Source of the DNA: Micromonospora sp. MH99
GTDB lineage: Bacteria; Actinomycetota; Actinomycetes; Mycobacteriales; Micromonosporaceae
Assembly (NCBI RefSeq): GCF_021442385.1
Contig: NZ_MUZA01000006.1
Location: 1 to 64,000 of the forward strand
DNA: 64,000 nt
Direction of reading: 5' to 3'
Shown here: positions 17,432 through 25,681 of the stretch, in pieces
How positions within the stretch are numbered: the first letter of the stretch is position 1
How the letters are laid out: the number at the start of each line of letters is the position of its first letter
Made by a program: the position numbers and the translations under genes
The notes under the pieces: generated by a model
Database searches by the model: none
What the model saw: the letters and a program-made list of their open reading frames with translations, nothing else
What the model was told of the DNA's origin: nothing

Positions 17432-17446
17432 CTGAACGGTAGCTAG
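17432..17446 (-). promoter_or_regulatory. Acyl-CoA regulon operator, site 2 (ccr)
   Basis: On the minus strand this reads CTAGCTACCGTTCAG, matching site 1 at 12 of 15 positions, with the GTTCAG half intact. It is 131 bases upstream of the ccr GTG, farther than the other sites, so the ccr transcript would have a long leader or a second promoter. Confidence 0.5.
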
Positions 17447-17534
17447 GGCGGGAAGTCCTCTGTGAAAAACTGCATCGACCGATGCGTGAAGGTGCCCGGC
17501 CACCCCGCGAACCACGCACAGAAGTGCGCGCCAA

Positions 17535-17780
17535 CCCCCGGCCGACCCCCACGCCCGCCCCCCGGCCGACCCCCATGCCTCACCCCCGCCCGACCCCCGG
17601 ACCCCCGCCCGACCCCCGGTGATCAAGAGGTTTGCGTCACCTGCGGGGCACGGATTGACGCAAACCTCTTGATCACCGGGCGCGGGCGCGAGGCCGGGAG
17701 CGGGCGCGGGGCCGGGCGCGAGAGCGGGCGCCGGGCGCGGGGAGCGAGGCCGGGAGTGCGTGCGGGGTCGGGCTGGGTGG
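17535..17780. other. Gene-free C-rich/G-rich skewed region around palindrome B
   Basis: Between ccr (start 17301) and the epimerase (stop 17783) about 480 bases hold no gene. From about 17535 to 17614 the plus strand is dominated by CCCCCGCCCGAC-type units; from about 17681 to 17780 it is dominated by GGGCGCGGG and GGGAGCG-type units. The two flanks are roughly complementary in composition and surround the inverted repeat at 17615-17680, so the region could fold into a much larger imperfect cruciform or, on the G-rich strand, G-quadruplexes. No coding signal was seen. Confidence 0.6.
17615..17680. repeat. Long perfect palindrome, family B
   Basis: Perfect 25-bp arms at 17615-17639 and 17656-17680 enclose a 16-base loop. 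The arm contains GATCAAGAGGTTTGCGTCA. Like family A, it has GATC near the outer end and a core far less GC-rich than its surroundings. It lies about 100 bases past the 3' end of the epimerase gene. Confidence 0.85.
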
Positions 17781-17782
17781 GG

Positions 17783-18256
17783 TTAGTGGGTGGGGGCGGG
17801 TTCGACCAGTTCGATCAGGACGCCTCCGGCGTCCTTGGGGTGGACGAAGTTGATGCGGCTGTCGGCGGTGCCGCGGCGCGGGGCGTCGTAGAGCAGTCGC
17901 ACCCCCCGCTCGCGCAGCGCCGCGCAGGCCACGTCGATGTCCGCCACCGTGTACGCGACCTGCTGCACGCCCGGCCCGTTGCGGTCGAGGAACTTCGCGA
18001 TCGTCGACTCCGGGGTGAGTGGGGCCAGCAGTTGCACGCAGCCGCCCTCCGCGGTGGGCCCGACGGCCAGCATCGCTTCCCGTACGCCCTGCTCGGCGTT
18101 GGTCTCGACGTGTACGCAGCGCATCCCGAAGGTCCGCTGGTAGAAGTCGATCGCGGCATCCAGGTCGGCGACGGCGATGCCGACGTGGTCAATCTTGCGA
18201 AGCCCGATGTCTGTGACGTAGTCCGCACCGGGCTCGACGGGGGAGTTCTCAGCCAT
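17783..18256 (-). CDS. mce: Methylmalonyl-CoA epimerase
   Basis: A 157-residue vicinal-oxygen-chelate (glyoxalase-fold) protein with two repeats: RKIDHVGIAVADLDAAIDFYQRTFGM (residues about 20-45, first metal-ligand His), GCVQLLAPLTPESTIAKFLDRNGPG, QQVAYTVADIDVACAALRERGVRLLYDAPRRGT, and LIELVEP with the terminal ligand Glu. It epimerises methylmalonyl-CoA and in actinobacteria also acts on ethylmalonyl-CoA. The position often occupied by His before VAY is Gln here; I recall this as normal in actinobacterial members. I start at ATG 18256 (MAENSPVEPG); a TTG 21 bases upstream is possible. It is divergent from the thiolase-meaB operon, and the shared operator at 18270-18284 lies between the two starts. 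Confidence 0.9.
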   Translation of the reverse strand: MAENSPVEPGADYVTDIGLRKIDHVGIAVADLDAAIDFYQRTFGMRCVHVETNAEQGVREAMLAVGPTAEGGCVQLLAPLTPESTIAKFLDRNGPGVQQVAYTVADIDVACAALRERGVRLLYDAPRRGTADSRINFVHPKDAGGVLIELVEPAPTH

Positions 18257-18269
18257 GGCGCTAGTCTGG

Positions 18270-18284
18270 CCGAACAATCGTTAA
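18270..18284 (-). promoter_or_regulatory. Acyl-CoA regulon operator, site 3 (mce and thiolase-meaB)
   Basis: On the minus strand it reads TTAACGATTGTTCGG, 12 of 15 positions matching TTAGCGATCGTTCAG at icmA. It lies 14 bases from the mce ATG and 35 bases from the thiolase ATG, in a divergent promoter region of only 62 bases, well placed to control both. Confidence 0.55.
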
Positions 18285-18318
18285 GGCGTACAGCTCGGCA
18301 CCCCCCTCGGAGGCAGGC

Positions 18319-19518
18319 ATGGCTTCGGTGATCGTCAGCGGCGCGCGGACCCCGATGGGGCGGCTGCTGGGCAACCTCAAGGACCTTCCCGCCACCAAGC
18401 TCGGCGGGATCGCCATCAAGGCAGCGCTGGAGCGGGCCGGGGTCAGCCCGGACCAGGTCCAGTACGTGATCATGGGCCAGGTGCTCCAGGCGGGCGCCGG
18501 GCAGATCCCGGCCCGGCAGGCGGCCGTCGAGGCCGGCGTGCCGATGTCGGTTCCGGCGCTGACGATCAACAAGGTCTGCCTCTCCGGGCTGGACGCGATC
18601 GCCCTGGCCGACCAGCTCATCCGGGCTGGCGAGTTCGACATCGTGGTGGCCGGCGGCATGGAGTCGATGACCAACGCCCCGCACCTGCTGATGGGCCAGC
18701 GCTCCGGCTACAAGTACGGCGACGTGGTGGTCAAGGACCACATGGCGCACGACGGGCTCAGCGACGCCTGGGACTGCTGCTCGATGGGCGAGTCGACCGA
18801 GCGTCTCGGCACGAAGCACGGCATCTCCCGCGAGGAGCAGGACGCGTTCGCCGCGGCCAGTCACCAGCGGGCCGCCGCCGCGCAGAAGAACGGCCACTTC
18901 GCCGAGGAGATCACCCCGGTGCTGATCCCGCAGCGCAAGGGTGACCCGCTGGTGATCAGCGACGACGAGGGCATCCGCCCGGACACGACCGCCGAGTCGC
19001 TGGCCAAGCTGCGCCCCGCGTTCACCAAGGACGGCACCATCACCGCCGGCAGCTCCTCGCCGATCTCCGACGGCGCGGCGGCAGTTGTCGTCATGAGCAA
19101 GGCCAAGGCCAACGAGCTGGGCCTGACCTGGCTGGCCGAGATCGGTGCGCACGGCAACGTGGCGGGCCCGGACAACTCCCTGCACTCCCAGCCGTCCAAC
19201 GCGATCAACCACGCCCTGAAGAAGGGCGGCCTGAGCGTGGAGGACCTGGACCTCATCGAGATCAACGAGGCGTTCGCGCAGGTCGGCATCCAGTCCGCCC
19301 GCGACCTGGGCGTCAGCTCCGACAAGGTCAACGTCAACGGCGGCGCGATCGCGCTGGGTCACCCGATCGGCATGTCCGGTGCTCGTCTCGTCCTCACCCT
19401 CGCCCTCGAGTTGAAGCGGCGTGGCGGCGGCACGGGCGCGGCGGCTCTCTGCGGCGGTGGCGGCCAGGGCGACGCGCTGATCATCCACGTGCCGGGAAGC
19501 GCAGCGGCTGCACAGTGA
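18319..19518 (+). CDS. Acetyl-CoA acetyltransferase (thiolase)
   Basis: A 399-residue biosynthetic-type thiolase that condenses two acetyl-CoA to acetoacetyl-CoA or runs the reverse. It shows the N-terminal [12 protein letters not shown], the nucleophile Cys in [55 protein letters not shown] with the catalytic His, and [11 protein letters not shown] with the second Cys. Length and motifs fit the tetrameric AtoB/PhaA type. The ATG at 18319 follows a GGAGG sequence. Its TGA overlaps the GTG of meaB by 4 bases, so the two genes are co-translated. Placement beside epimerase and ccr fits the entry step of the ethylmalonyl-CoA pathway. Confidence 0.93.
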   Translation: MASVIVSGARTPMGRLLGNLKDLPATKLGGIAIKAALERAGVSPDQVQYVIMGQVLQAGAGQIPARQAAVEAGVPMSVPALTINKVCLSGLDAIALADQLIRAGEFDIVVAGGMESMTNAPHLLMGQRSGYKYGDVVVKDHMAHDGLSDAWDCCSMGESTERLGTKHGISREEQDAFAAASHQRAAAAQKNGHFAEEITPVLIPQRKGDPLVISDDEGIRPDTTAESLAKLRPAFTKDGTITAGSSSPISDGAAAVVVMSKAKANELGLTWLAEIGAHGNVAGPDNSLHSQPSNAINHALKKGGLSVEDLDLIEINEAFAQVGIQSARDLGVSSDKVNVNGGAIALGHPIGMSGARLVLTLALELKRRGGGTGAAALCGGGGQGDALIIHVPGSAAAAQ

Positions 19519-20519
19519 GCGATGCGATCGAGGGCGTCCCGGCGGCGGCCACCACGTCCGTGCGCCGCAGCCGGGACGTACCCCTGCTGGTCGAACGGGC
19601 CCGCGCGGGTGACCCCCGCGCGGTGGCCCGGCTGATCACGCTGGTGGAGAACGGCGACGAACTGCTGCCGGCAGTCGCCGCCACGTTGGCGCCGTACGCC
19701 GGGCAGGCCCAGGTCGTCGGGCTCACCGGCTCGCCGGGGGTGGGCAAGTCCACCACCACCAACGAGCTGGTCCGCGCGCTGCGGGCACGTGGGCACCGGG
19801 TCGGCGTGCTGGCGGTCGACCCGTCCAGCCCGTTCACCGGCGGCGCGATCCTCGGCGACCGGGTGCGCATGCAGGATCACGCCACCGATCCGGGCGTCTA
19901 CATCCGGTCGATGTCCAGCCGGGGGCACCTCGGCGGGCTGGCGGCGGCGACACCGCAGGCGGTCCGCGTGCTGGAGGGCGCCGGCTGTGACGTGGTGCTG
20001 GTGGAGACCGTCGGCGTCGGGCAGGCCGAGGTGGAGGTCGCCTCGCTTGCCGACACCACACTCGTGCTGCTCGCCCCCGGCATGGGTGACGCGATCCAGG
20101 CGGTGAAGGCCGGCATCCTGGAGATCGCCGACGTGTTCGTGGTCAACAAGGCCGACCGGGACGGCGTCGACGCCACAGTCCGCGACATCCAGGGCATGAT
20201 CGCCCTCGGTGAGCGCGGGCCGGGGCAGTGGCGACCGCAGGTGGTACGGGCTGTCGCGGCCCGGGGCGAGGGCATCGACGACATCGCCGCCGCCATCGAC
20301 AAGCACCGGGGCTGGCTGGTCGAGCACGGCGAGCTGCGCCGCCGCCAGGAGGCGCGGGCCGCCGCCGAGATCGAGGCCATCGCGCTCGGCACCCTCCGCG
20401 CCAAGATCGGTTCGCTGCGCGACGGTACGCAGCTGAGCACGCTCGCCGCCTCGGTGGCCGAGGGTGGCCTCGACCCGTACGCGGCGGCCGACGAGCTGCT
20501 CGATCAGCTCGGCTCCTGA
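19515..20519 (+). CDS. meaB: MeaB-type GTPase chaperone of B12-dependent acyl-CoA mutases
   Basis: A 334-residue G3E P-loop GTPase. After an N-terminal helical region ([24 protein letters not shown]) come Walker [13 protein letters not shown] near residue 75, the switch region with [32 protein letters not shown], and the NKAD guanine-specificity motif. A C-terminal dimer arm follows. MeaB/MMAA proteins load adenosylcobalamin into, and protect, methylmalonyl-CoA, ethylmalonyl-CoA or isobutyryl-CoA mutases. The GTG at 19515 overlaps the thiolase stop (GTGA). The likely client in this neighbourhood is the icmA product at 23987-25675. The gene is convergent with the DUF2207 gene. Confidence 0.93.
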   Translation: MSDAIEGVPAAATTSVRRSRDVPLLVERARAGDPRAVARLITLVENGDELLPAVAATLAPYAGQAQVVGLTGSPGVGKSTTTNELVRALRARGHRVGVLAVDPSSPFTGGAILGDRVRMQDHATDPGVYIRSMSSRGHLGGLAAATPQAVRVLEGAGCDVVLVETVGVGQAEVEVASLADTTLVLLAPGMGDAIQAVKAGILEIADVFVVNKADRDGVDATVRDIQGMIALGERGPGQWRPQVVRAVAARGEGIDDIAAAIDKHRGWLVEHGELRRRQEARAAAEIEAIALGTLRAKIGSLRDGTQLSTLAASVAEGGLDPYAAADELLDQLGS

Positions 20520-20552
20520 GCCGCCCGCCCGACAGCCCACCCCAGCGGTGGG

Positions 20553-22256
20553 TCAGGCACCCGTGAGGGCTTCGCGCGCACATCTGGTGAGCAGCCACGG
20601 AAGGTGCGGCGTCCCGAGCCGCCCGCTGCCGAGCGCGGTGAGCACCAGCGTGATGTCGCCGACGCGCAGCACCACCTTGTTGCCGCTGGCGTACGCCTCG
20701 TCGCCGACGCCCGGTAGCGGGGTGGCGACGCCACGAGCGTTGGCCCGCCACGCGATCTGTCCCGCCGTACCGTCCGCCCAGGCGGCGCGCAGCACGGTGC
20801 TGTCGTCGCGCTCGGAGCGGAAGTCGACGCGCCGCGGCCCGCGTACCACGCGTACGGGATGGCCGACGACCCGCGCGACGTCCTCGACGGAGATCGGGAG
20901 CGGCCCGGCCGGCACCTGACGTACCTCGCCGAAGACGTCCGTGACCAGCGGCTCGGTTCGCGCGGTGTCCGGGCGTGCCGGCGAGCGTCGGGTGAGGGTG
21001 TCGACCCGGCGGCTCCACGGCCGGGCGGTGATCGTCACGACGTCGCCCGGCCGGCAGCGGTCGGCCCGGCCGCCGGGCGTCGCCCAGGCGGTGGTCCGGT
21101 CGGCGGTCCCGTCGTCGAGCACCAGGTGGACCAGGTGGCGGCTGTCCCGCTGGTGCGGGCGCAGCGCCAGCACCTGCCCGGTGACGGTCACCGACCGCAC
21201 CCGGTCCACCAGCGCGCCGATCAGCAGGTAGGCGCCGCCGGCGAGCAGCGGATACGCCGGCAGCGAGTACCAGGTGGTGTAGCCGGTGACGGTCAGCACC
21301 AGTCGTCCCGACACGACCGCCAGCACCGCCTGCCAGAGCAGGGTGGGCGTGGAGCTGCCGTACCCGGGCCGGCCGCGCGGATAGCGCACCCGGATCCGGT
21401 GCCAGCCGCCACGGTAGGACGACCAGAGGTCGCGCTGGGTGCCGACGTCGAGGCCGAGCAGGTAACTGGCGCGGCGGGTCACGCCCAGCGCGGCGCCGTA
21501 CGCCAGGTAACGGTCCCAGATCGCCACCGCCGAGGGTGGCAGCTCGGCGAACTGCTCGTGGCTGCGCAACCAGGCGCCCACCGCGAGCCACCGGGAGGTG
21601 GCTTCCAGCCCCGCCGGGGTCGCTCGCTCGCCGACGCGCTGCACCAGGCCCGCGAGCACCAGGGCGACGGTGAGGGAGAACAGGAACGTCCACCTCAGGT
21701 GCGTGCGGTGCACCGCCACGAGGCCGCAGACCACGCCCACCGCGGCCGCGCCGACGTAGAGCGCGGTCATCATCGTCTGCCCGAACCGGCGCCGGGACAG
21801 CCCGGCCGCCCGGGCGTCGGCGACCACGGCGGCGCGCAGCTGGCTGTTCCAGTTCTTGGCCTCGTCCTCGTCGCGCAGGGCCAGCGCGGTCAGCGGCACC
21901 ACCCCGTCGACGGCGAGCCCACGAACCCGCGCCAGGACCTGCCGCTCGTACGGCCGCAGGCCGCTGTCGTCCGGACGGCCCCCGGCGAGATGGATGGTGG
22001 TGCGATAGGGGTCGGCGTCCGGCTGCCGCAGCTCGTAGTAGCCGGCTGCGGCGAGGTCGAGAAGGATCGACTCCGCCGCACCCGCGCGCGTCGACCCGCC
22101 GTTGACCAGCATGCTCACCACGGCGGGTGGTTCCGAGCCGAGGTCCATGGTGGCCGGTCGGGCCGCCGGTGGCGCCGGTCGGGTGGCGACCCGGCAGGCT
22201 CCGTACGCGAGGAGCCAGAGCCCGACGGCGGCGCCGGCGAGGAGGAGGTCCGTCAC
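20553..22256 (-). CDS. DUF2207-type membrane protein
   Basis: A 567-residue membrane protein. An N-terminal helix (residues 3-22) is followed by a DUF2207/YciQ-like cytoplasmic module containing LVNGGSTRAGAAESILLDLAAAGYYELRQ, a winged-helix-like segment usual in this family. Two helices lie around residues 160-205, then the family's WLAVGAWLRSHEQFAELPPSAVAIWDRYLAYGAALGVT. Two more helices lie near 320-375. The last 180 residues are soluble beta-rich sequence I do not recognise. Function unknown. It begins 4 bases after the end of the LemA gene and is clearly co-transcribed with it; LemA-DUF2207 pairs are common in bacteria and are thought to act together at the membrane. Confidence 0.82.
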   Translation of the reverse strand: MTDLLLAGAAVGLWLLAYGACRVATRPAPPAARPATMDLGSEPPAVVSMLVNGGSTRAGAAESILLDLAAAGYYELRQPDADPYRTTIHLAGGRPDDSGLRPYERQVLARVRGLAVDGVVPLTALALRDEDEAKNWNSQLRAAVVADARAAGLSRRRFGQTMMTALYVGAAAVGVVCGLVAVHRTHLRWTFLFSLTVALVLAGLVQRVGERATPAGLEATSRWLAVGAWLRSHEQFAELPPSAVAIWDRYLAYGAALGVTRRASYLLGLDVGTQRDLWSSYRGGWHRIRVRYPRGRPGYGSSTPTLLWQAVLAVVSGRLVLTVTGYTTWYSLPAYPLLAGGAYLLIGALVDRVRSVTVTGQVLALRPHQRDSRHLVHLVLDDGTADRTTAWATPGGRADRCRPGDVVTITARPWSRRVDTLTRRSPARPDTARTEPLVTDVFGEVRQVPAGPLPISVEDVARVVGHPVRVVRGPRRVDFRSERDDSTVLRAAWADGTAGQIAWRANARGVATPLPGVGDEAYASGNKVVLRVGDITLVLTALGSGRLGTPHLPWLLTRCAREALTGA

Positions 22257-22259
22257 CGC

Positions 22260-22826
22260 TCAGAGACCGACCGCGATCACGCCACGGTCGGAGTCCGTGG
22301 CGGCGAACAGCTCGCGCCGCTGGAAGCCGAGCGGGCCGGCGACCAGGTTCGCGGGGAAGCTCTGGATCGCCGTGTTGTACTGCTGTACCGCGTACGTCAG
22401 GAACTGCCGGGAGTAGGCGATCTTGTCCTCGGTGGTGGCCAGGTCGCCCTGCAACGCCGCGAAGTTCTCGCTCGCCCGTAACTGCGGGTACGCCTCGGCG
22501 AGCGCGACGAGCCGACCCAGAGCCTGACTCAGCGCGTTCTCGGCTTCGGCCCTCCCCGGGTCGCCGGCGGTGTGCGTGCTGGCCTCGCCGCGCGCGGCCA
22601 GCACGGCGGCCAGGGTGTCGCGCTCGTGCGACGCGTACCCCTTGACGGTCTCCACCAGGTTCGGGATCAGGTCGTGGCGTCGCTTGAGCTGCACGTCGAT
22701 CTGAGACCAGGACGCATCCACCTGGTTACGCATCCGGACCAGCCTGTTGTAGAGCCGAACCAGCCACACCGCGACCAGGAGGACGACCGCCGAGCCCGCC
22801 AGCGCGGCGGCAAGAATCCATGCCAT
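22260..22826 (-). CDS. LemA family protein
   Basis: A 188-residue protein with one N-terminal membrane helix (residues 2-24) and a helical bundle carrying the family signature: YNRLVRMRNQVDASWSQIDVQLKRRHDLIPNLVETVKGYA, ENALSQALGRLVALAEAYPQLRASENFAALQ, and YNTAIQSFPANLVA near the C-terminus. LemA proteins are membrane-anchored helical scaffolds of unclear function. The ATG at 22826 (MAWILAAAL) opens directly into the membrane helix; longer upstream extensions are Arg-rich and unlike the family. It is the first gene of a two-gene unit with the DUF2207 protein. Divergent from the Asp23 gene. Confidence 0.92.
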   Translation of the reverse strand: MAWILAAALAGSAVVLLVAVWLVRLYNRLVRMRNQVDASWSQIDVQLKRRHDLIPNLVETVKGYASHERDTLAAVLAARGEASTHTAGDPGRAEAENALSQALGRLVALAEAYPQLRASENFAALQGDLATTEDKIAYSRQFLTYAVQQYNTAIQSFPANLVAGPLGFQRRELFAATDSDRGVIAVGL

Positions 22827-22982
22827 GGGGGGCAAGATAGCGAACCGGCGCCGGCGGTGCCCCCTCGCGTTCACAGCGGACGGTGTGCGGGCTCCGGGAG
22901 GCAGTAGGCTCGCGCTCGCGCGGGCACCGCTCGCGCGGGCCCCGGGCGGGGTCGGTGCGGGACGACGGCAGGGGAGCGGGAC

Positions 22983-23393
22983 GTGAGTGACGAGGCGACG
23001 CGCGAGCTGGGCACGGTGCCGGCGGTGGCCGGCGGGACGACGAAGGTCTCCGACGAGGTGATCGAGAAGATCGCCGTCGCGGCCGCCAGCTCGGTGCCCG
23101 GTGTGGCCGAGATGGGCGGGGACGTCGCGCGGTTCTTCAACGCGGTCCTCGATCGCGTCGGGCTGGACCAGGTCGGCGACGCCCGGCGGGGTTGTTCGGC
23201 CCACGTCACCGGGGACGCGGCAGTGGTCAACCTGGTGCTGGTGATCCAGGCCGGTCAGCCGGTCCCGGAGATCACCGGGCAGGTGCGGGCCCGGGTCACC
23301 GAGGCGGTCGAGGCGTACGGGCTGCGGGTCGACGAGGTCAACATCCGGGTCGACGACGTGGCGATGGGCGGACCCGCGACTCCCACGGTCTGA
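22983..23393 (+). CDS. Asp23/Gls24 family envelope stress protein
   Basis: A 136-residue protein with the Asp23 fold signature: TTKVSDEVIEKIAVAAASSVPGVAEMGG near residues 20-47, a middle HVTGDAAVVNLVLVIQAGQPVPEITGQVRARVTEAVEAYGLRVDEVNIRVDDV that matches the conserved basic-helix end of the family, and a short tail. The N-terminal 18 residues are unstructured. Family members are abundant envelope-associated, alkaline-shock or general-stress proteins; no other Asp23-cluster gene is adjacent here. The GTG at 22983 follows GGGGAGCGGGAC, a good ribosome site. Confidence 0.88.
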   Translation: MSDEATRELGTVPAVAGGTTKVSDEVIEKIAVAAASSVPGVAEMGGDVARFFNAVLDRVGLDQVGDARRGCSAHVTGDAAVVNLVLVIQAGQPVPEITGQVRARVTEAVEAYGLRVDEVNIRVDDVAMGGPATPTV

Positions 23394-23527
23394 CCTCGAC
23401 GGGCCGGATCGGCCGGCGGCCTGGTCGGCTGCACGCATGTCGGGCCGTCGCTTCGACGATCTTGGGTGCCACTAGGCTCCTGGCGTCAGGGACCTTGATG
23501 GACCAACTCGTCAGGAATGGACTGTAG

Positions 23528-23788
23528 ATGGCGAAAATTTCGCGCCGCCCCCGCTCTCGTAACGTCATCGCCGCTGTCGCTCTGGCTGGCGGCCTGGTGC
23601 TGGGCACTGCTTCGCCGGCTCTTGCGGATTACAACAGTCCGATGTACCCGACGATGGCGGCGTGCAAGGCGGCACGGCCGACCTACGTCTCCACGTGGAC
23701 GTCGCCGCAGCAGTGCTACCCGATGTACAACTGGAACGGCACCACGGTGGTCGGCTACGCGTTCCTGGTGAAGACCCGCAACTACTAG
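23528..23788 (+). CDS. Small secreted two-cysteine protein
   Basis: An 86-residue preprotein. Residues 1-33 are a signal peptide: a basic N-region (MAKISRRPRSR), a hydrophobic core and an ALA cleavage site before DYN. The mature part is about 53 residues with two Cys (in AACKAARP and PQQCYP), probably one disulfide, and many aromatic residues (Tyr, Trp). It ends VVGYAFLVKTRNY. I recognise no named family, but this Cys-spaced aromatic pattern recurs in small secreted actinomycete proteins. It stands alone, with its own upstream gap of 134 bases and a terminator hairpin after it. Role unknown: inhibitor, signal or surface factor are all possible. Confidence 0.78.
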   Translation: MAKISRRPRSRNVIAAVALAGGLVLGTASPALADYNSPMYPTMAACKAARPTYVSTWTSPQQCYPMYNWNGTTVVGYAFLVKTRNY

Positions 23789-23809
23789 ATCAGCGATCTG
23801 GCTCGGCTG

Positions 23810-23842
23810 CGGGCGCGGGTGGTCGTTGATCACCCGCGCCCG
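23810..23842 (+). terminator. Terminator-like hairpin after the small secreted protein gene
   Basis: CGGGCGCGGGTG at 23810-23821 pairs perfectly with CACCCGCGCCCG at 23831-23842 over a 9-base loop, 22 bases past the stop codon. Confidence 0.65.
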
Positions 23843-23918
23843 TCGCGTGGTCGACACCTCGGCCCGCCTCCCGACCTGGGATTCCCGCACCTCACGTTAC
23901 CCACGGGTACGACGTGAC

Positions 23919-23933
23919 TTAGCGATCGTTCAG
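23919..23933 (+). promoter_or_regulatory. Acyl-CoA regulon operator, site 4 (icmA)
   Basis: TTAGCGATCGTTCAG lies 54 bases upstream of the icmA ATG. It differs from site 1 (6000-6014) only at the two central variable positions, so 13 of 15 bases are shared between promoters 18 kb apart. This is the best match to the inferred consensus TTAGCGnnCGTTCAG. Confidence 0.62.
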
Positions 23934-23986
23934 GCCAGGGCTCTACACTCGATGTGCAATCGAGGAACCGAGGAGGAGCCCTGCGC

Positions 23987-25675
23987 ATGGACGCCGACGA
24001 GATCGACGCCGGACGGGCGCGCTGGCAGGCCCGGTACGACTCCGCGCGCAAGCGGGACGCCGACTTCACCACGCTCTCCGGGATGCCTGTGGAGCCGGTC
24101 TACGGGCCGCCGGAGGGCAGCGCGTACCCGGGCTTCGAGCGGATCGGCTGGCCGGGCGAGTACCCGTACACCCGGGGCCTTCATCCGACCGGCTACCGCG
24201 GGCGGACCTGGACGATCCGGCAGTTCGCGGGCTTCGGCAACGCGCAGCAGACCAACGAGCGGTACAAGATGATCCTCGGCGCCGGCGGCGGCGGGCTCTC
24301 GGTCGCGTTCGACATGCCGACGCTGATGGGCCGCGACTCGGACGACCCGCAGGCACTCGGCGAGGTCGGGCACTGCGGGGTCGCCATCGACACCGCCACC
24401 GACATGCAGGCGCTCTTCGACGGCATCGACCTGGCCGACGTCACCACCTCGATGACCATCTCCGGTCCGGCCGTGCCGGTGTTCTGCATGTACCTGGTCG
24501 CCGCGGAGCGGCAGGGCGCCGACCTGTCCAAGCTGGACGGCACGCTGCAGACCGACATCTTCAAGGAGTACATCGCGCAGAAGGAGTGGCTCTTCGACCC
24601 CGAGCCGCACCTGCGCCTGATCGGCGACCTGATGGAGTACTGCGCGGCGGAGATCCCGCGCTACAAGCCGCTGTCGGTCTCCGGCTACCACATCCGCGAG
24701 GCAGGTTCGACCGCCGCGCAGGAGCTGGCGTACACCCTGGCCGACGGCTTCGGCTACGTGGAGCTGGGCCTCTCGCGTGGGCTGGACGTGAACGTCTTCG
24801 CGCCGGGGCTGAGCTTCTTCTTCGACTCGCACCTCGACTTCTTCGAGGAGATCGCCAAGTTCCGGGCCGCCCGTCGGATCTGGGCCCGCTGGCTGCGCGA
24901 CGTCTACGGCGCGACCAGCGAGAAGGCCCTGTGGCTGCGGTTCCACACGCAGACCGCCGGAGTGTCGCTGACCGCTCAGCAGCCGGTCAACAACGTCGTA
25001 CGCACCGCCGTCGAGGCGCTCGCGGCGGTGCTGGGCGGCACGAACTCGCTGCACACCAACGCGCTGGACGAGACCCTGGCGCTGCCCACCGACGAGTCCG
25101 CCGAGATCGCCCTGCGTACCCAGCAGGTGCTGATGGAGGAGACCGGTGTGGTCAACGTGGCCGACCCGCTCGGCGGCTCCTGGTACGTCGAGGCGCTGAC
25201 CGACAAGATCGAGGCCGAGGCGGAGGAGATCTTCGCCCGCATCCGGCAACTCGGCGGGGACGGGCCGCACCAGATCGGCCCGATGACCTCCGGCATCCTG
25301 CGCGGCATCGAGGACGGCTGGTTTACCGGGCACATCGCCGAGTCGGCCTTCGTCTACCAGCAGGCCCTGGAGAAGGGCGACAAGAAGATCGTCGGGGTCA
25401 ACTGCCATACCGGCACGGTGGCCAAGGAGCTGGAGATCCTGCGCATCTCGCACGAGGTGGAGCTGGAGCAGCGCCGGGTGCTCGCCGAGCGCAAGACCGG
25501 ACGCGACGAGCCGGCGGTCCGCGCGGCTGTCGCCCGCATGGTCGACGCCAGCCGCACCGACGAGAACATGATCCCCGCCATGCTCGACGCGGTCCGCGCC
25601 GAAGCGACCCTTGGTGAGATCTGCGACGCCCTCCGGGCCGAGTGGGGCACCTACCGCGAACCCGCCCGCTTCTAA
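23987..25675 (+). CDS. icmA: Isobutyryl-CoA mutase large subunit
   Basis: A 562-residue B12-dependent acyl-CoA mutase catalytic subunit (TIM barrel) that lacks the C-terminal cobalamin-binding domain of methylmalonyl-CoA mutase. Residues that set substrate choice point to isobutyryl-CoA mutase: Phe80 ([11 protein letters not shown]) and Gln198 ([10 protein letters not shown]) stand where methylmalonyl-CoA mutase has Tyr89 and Arg207, and both positions match the published numbering of Streptomyces IcmA. Other family parts are [25 protein letters not shown] and [19 protein letters not shown]. It would interconvert isobutyryl- and n-butyryl-CoA with a separate small B12 subunit (IcmB), not encoded in this window. 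ATG 23987 follows AGGAGGAG at about 9 bases. The promoter has the shared operator; MeaB is encoded nearby. Confidence 0.9.
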   Translation: MDADEIDAGRARWQARYDSARKRDADFTTLSGMPVEPVYGPPEGSAYPGFERIGWPGEYPYTRGLHPTGYRGRTWTIRQFAGFGNAQQTNERYKMILGAGGGGLSVAFDMPTLMGRDSDDPQALGEVGHCGVAIDTATDMQALFDGIDLADVTTSMTISGPAVPVFCMYLVAAERQGADLSKLDGTLQTDIFKEYIAQKEWLFDPEPHLRLIGDLMEYCAAEIPRYKPLSVSGYHIREAGSTAAQELAYTLADGFGYVELGLSRGLDVNVFAPGLSFFFDSHLDFFEEIAKFRAARRIWARWLRDVYGATSEKALWLRFHTQTAGVSLTAQQPVNNVVRTAVEALAAVLGGTNSLHTNALDETLALPTDESAEIALRTQQVLMEETGVVNVADPLGGSWYVEALTDKIEAEAEEIFARIRQLGGDGPHQIGPMTSGILRGIEDGWFTGHIAESAFVYQQALEKGDKKIVGVNCHTGTVAKELEILRISHEVELEQRRVLAERKTGRDEPAVRAAVARMVDASRTDENMIPAMLDAVRAEATLGEICDALRAEWGTYREPARF

Positions 25676-25681
25676 CCCCGT

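Noticed and set aside
14671..17442. Long plus-strand frame opposite the FilP-like gene and ccr
   Set aside because: Leu/Gly/Val/Arg repetitive translation mirrors the coiled-coil codons of the real minus-strand gene.
22905..22960. Direct repeat GCTCGCGCGGG before the Asp23 gene
   Set aside because: Two short GC-rich copies are expected by chance at this base composition, with no dyad or match elsewhere.
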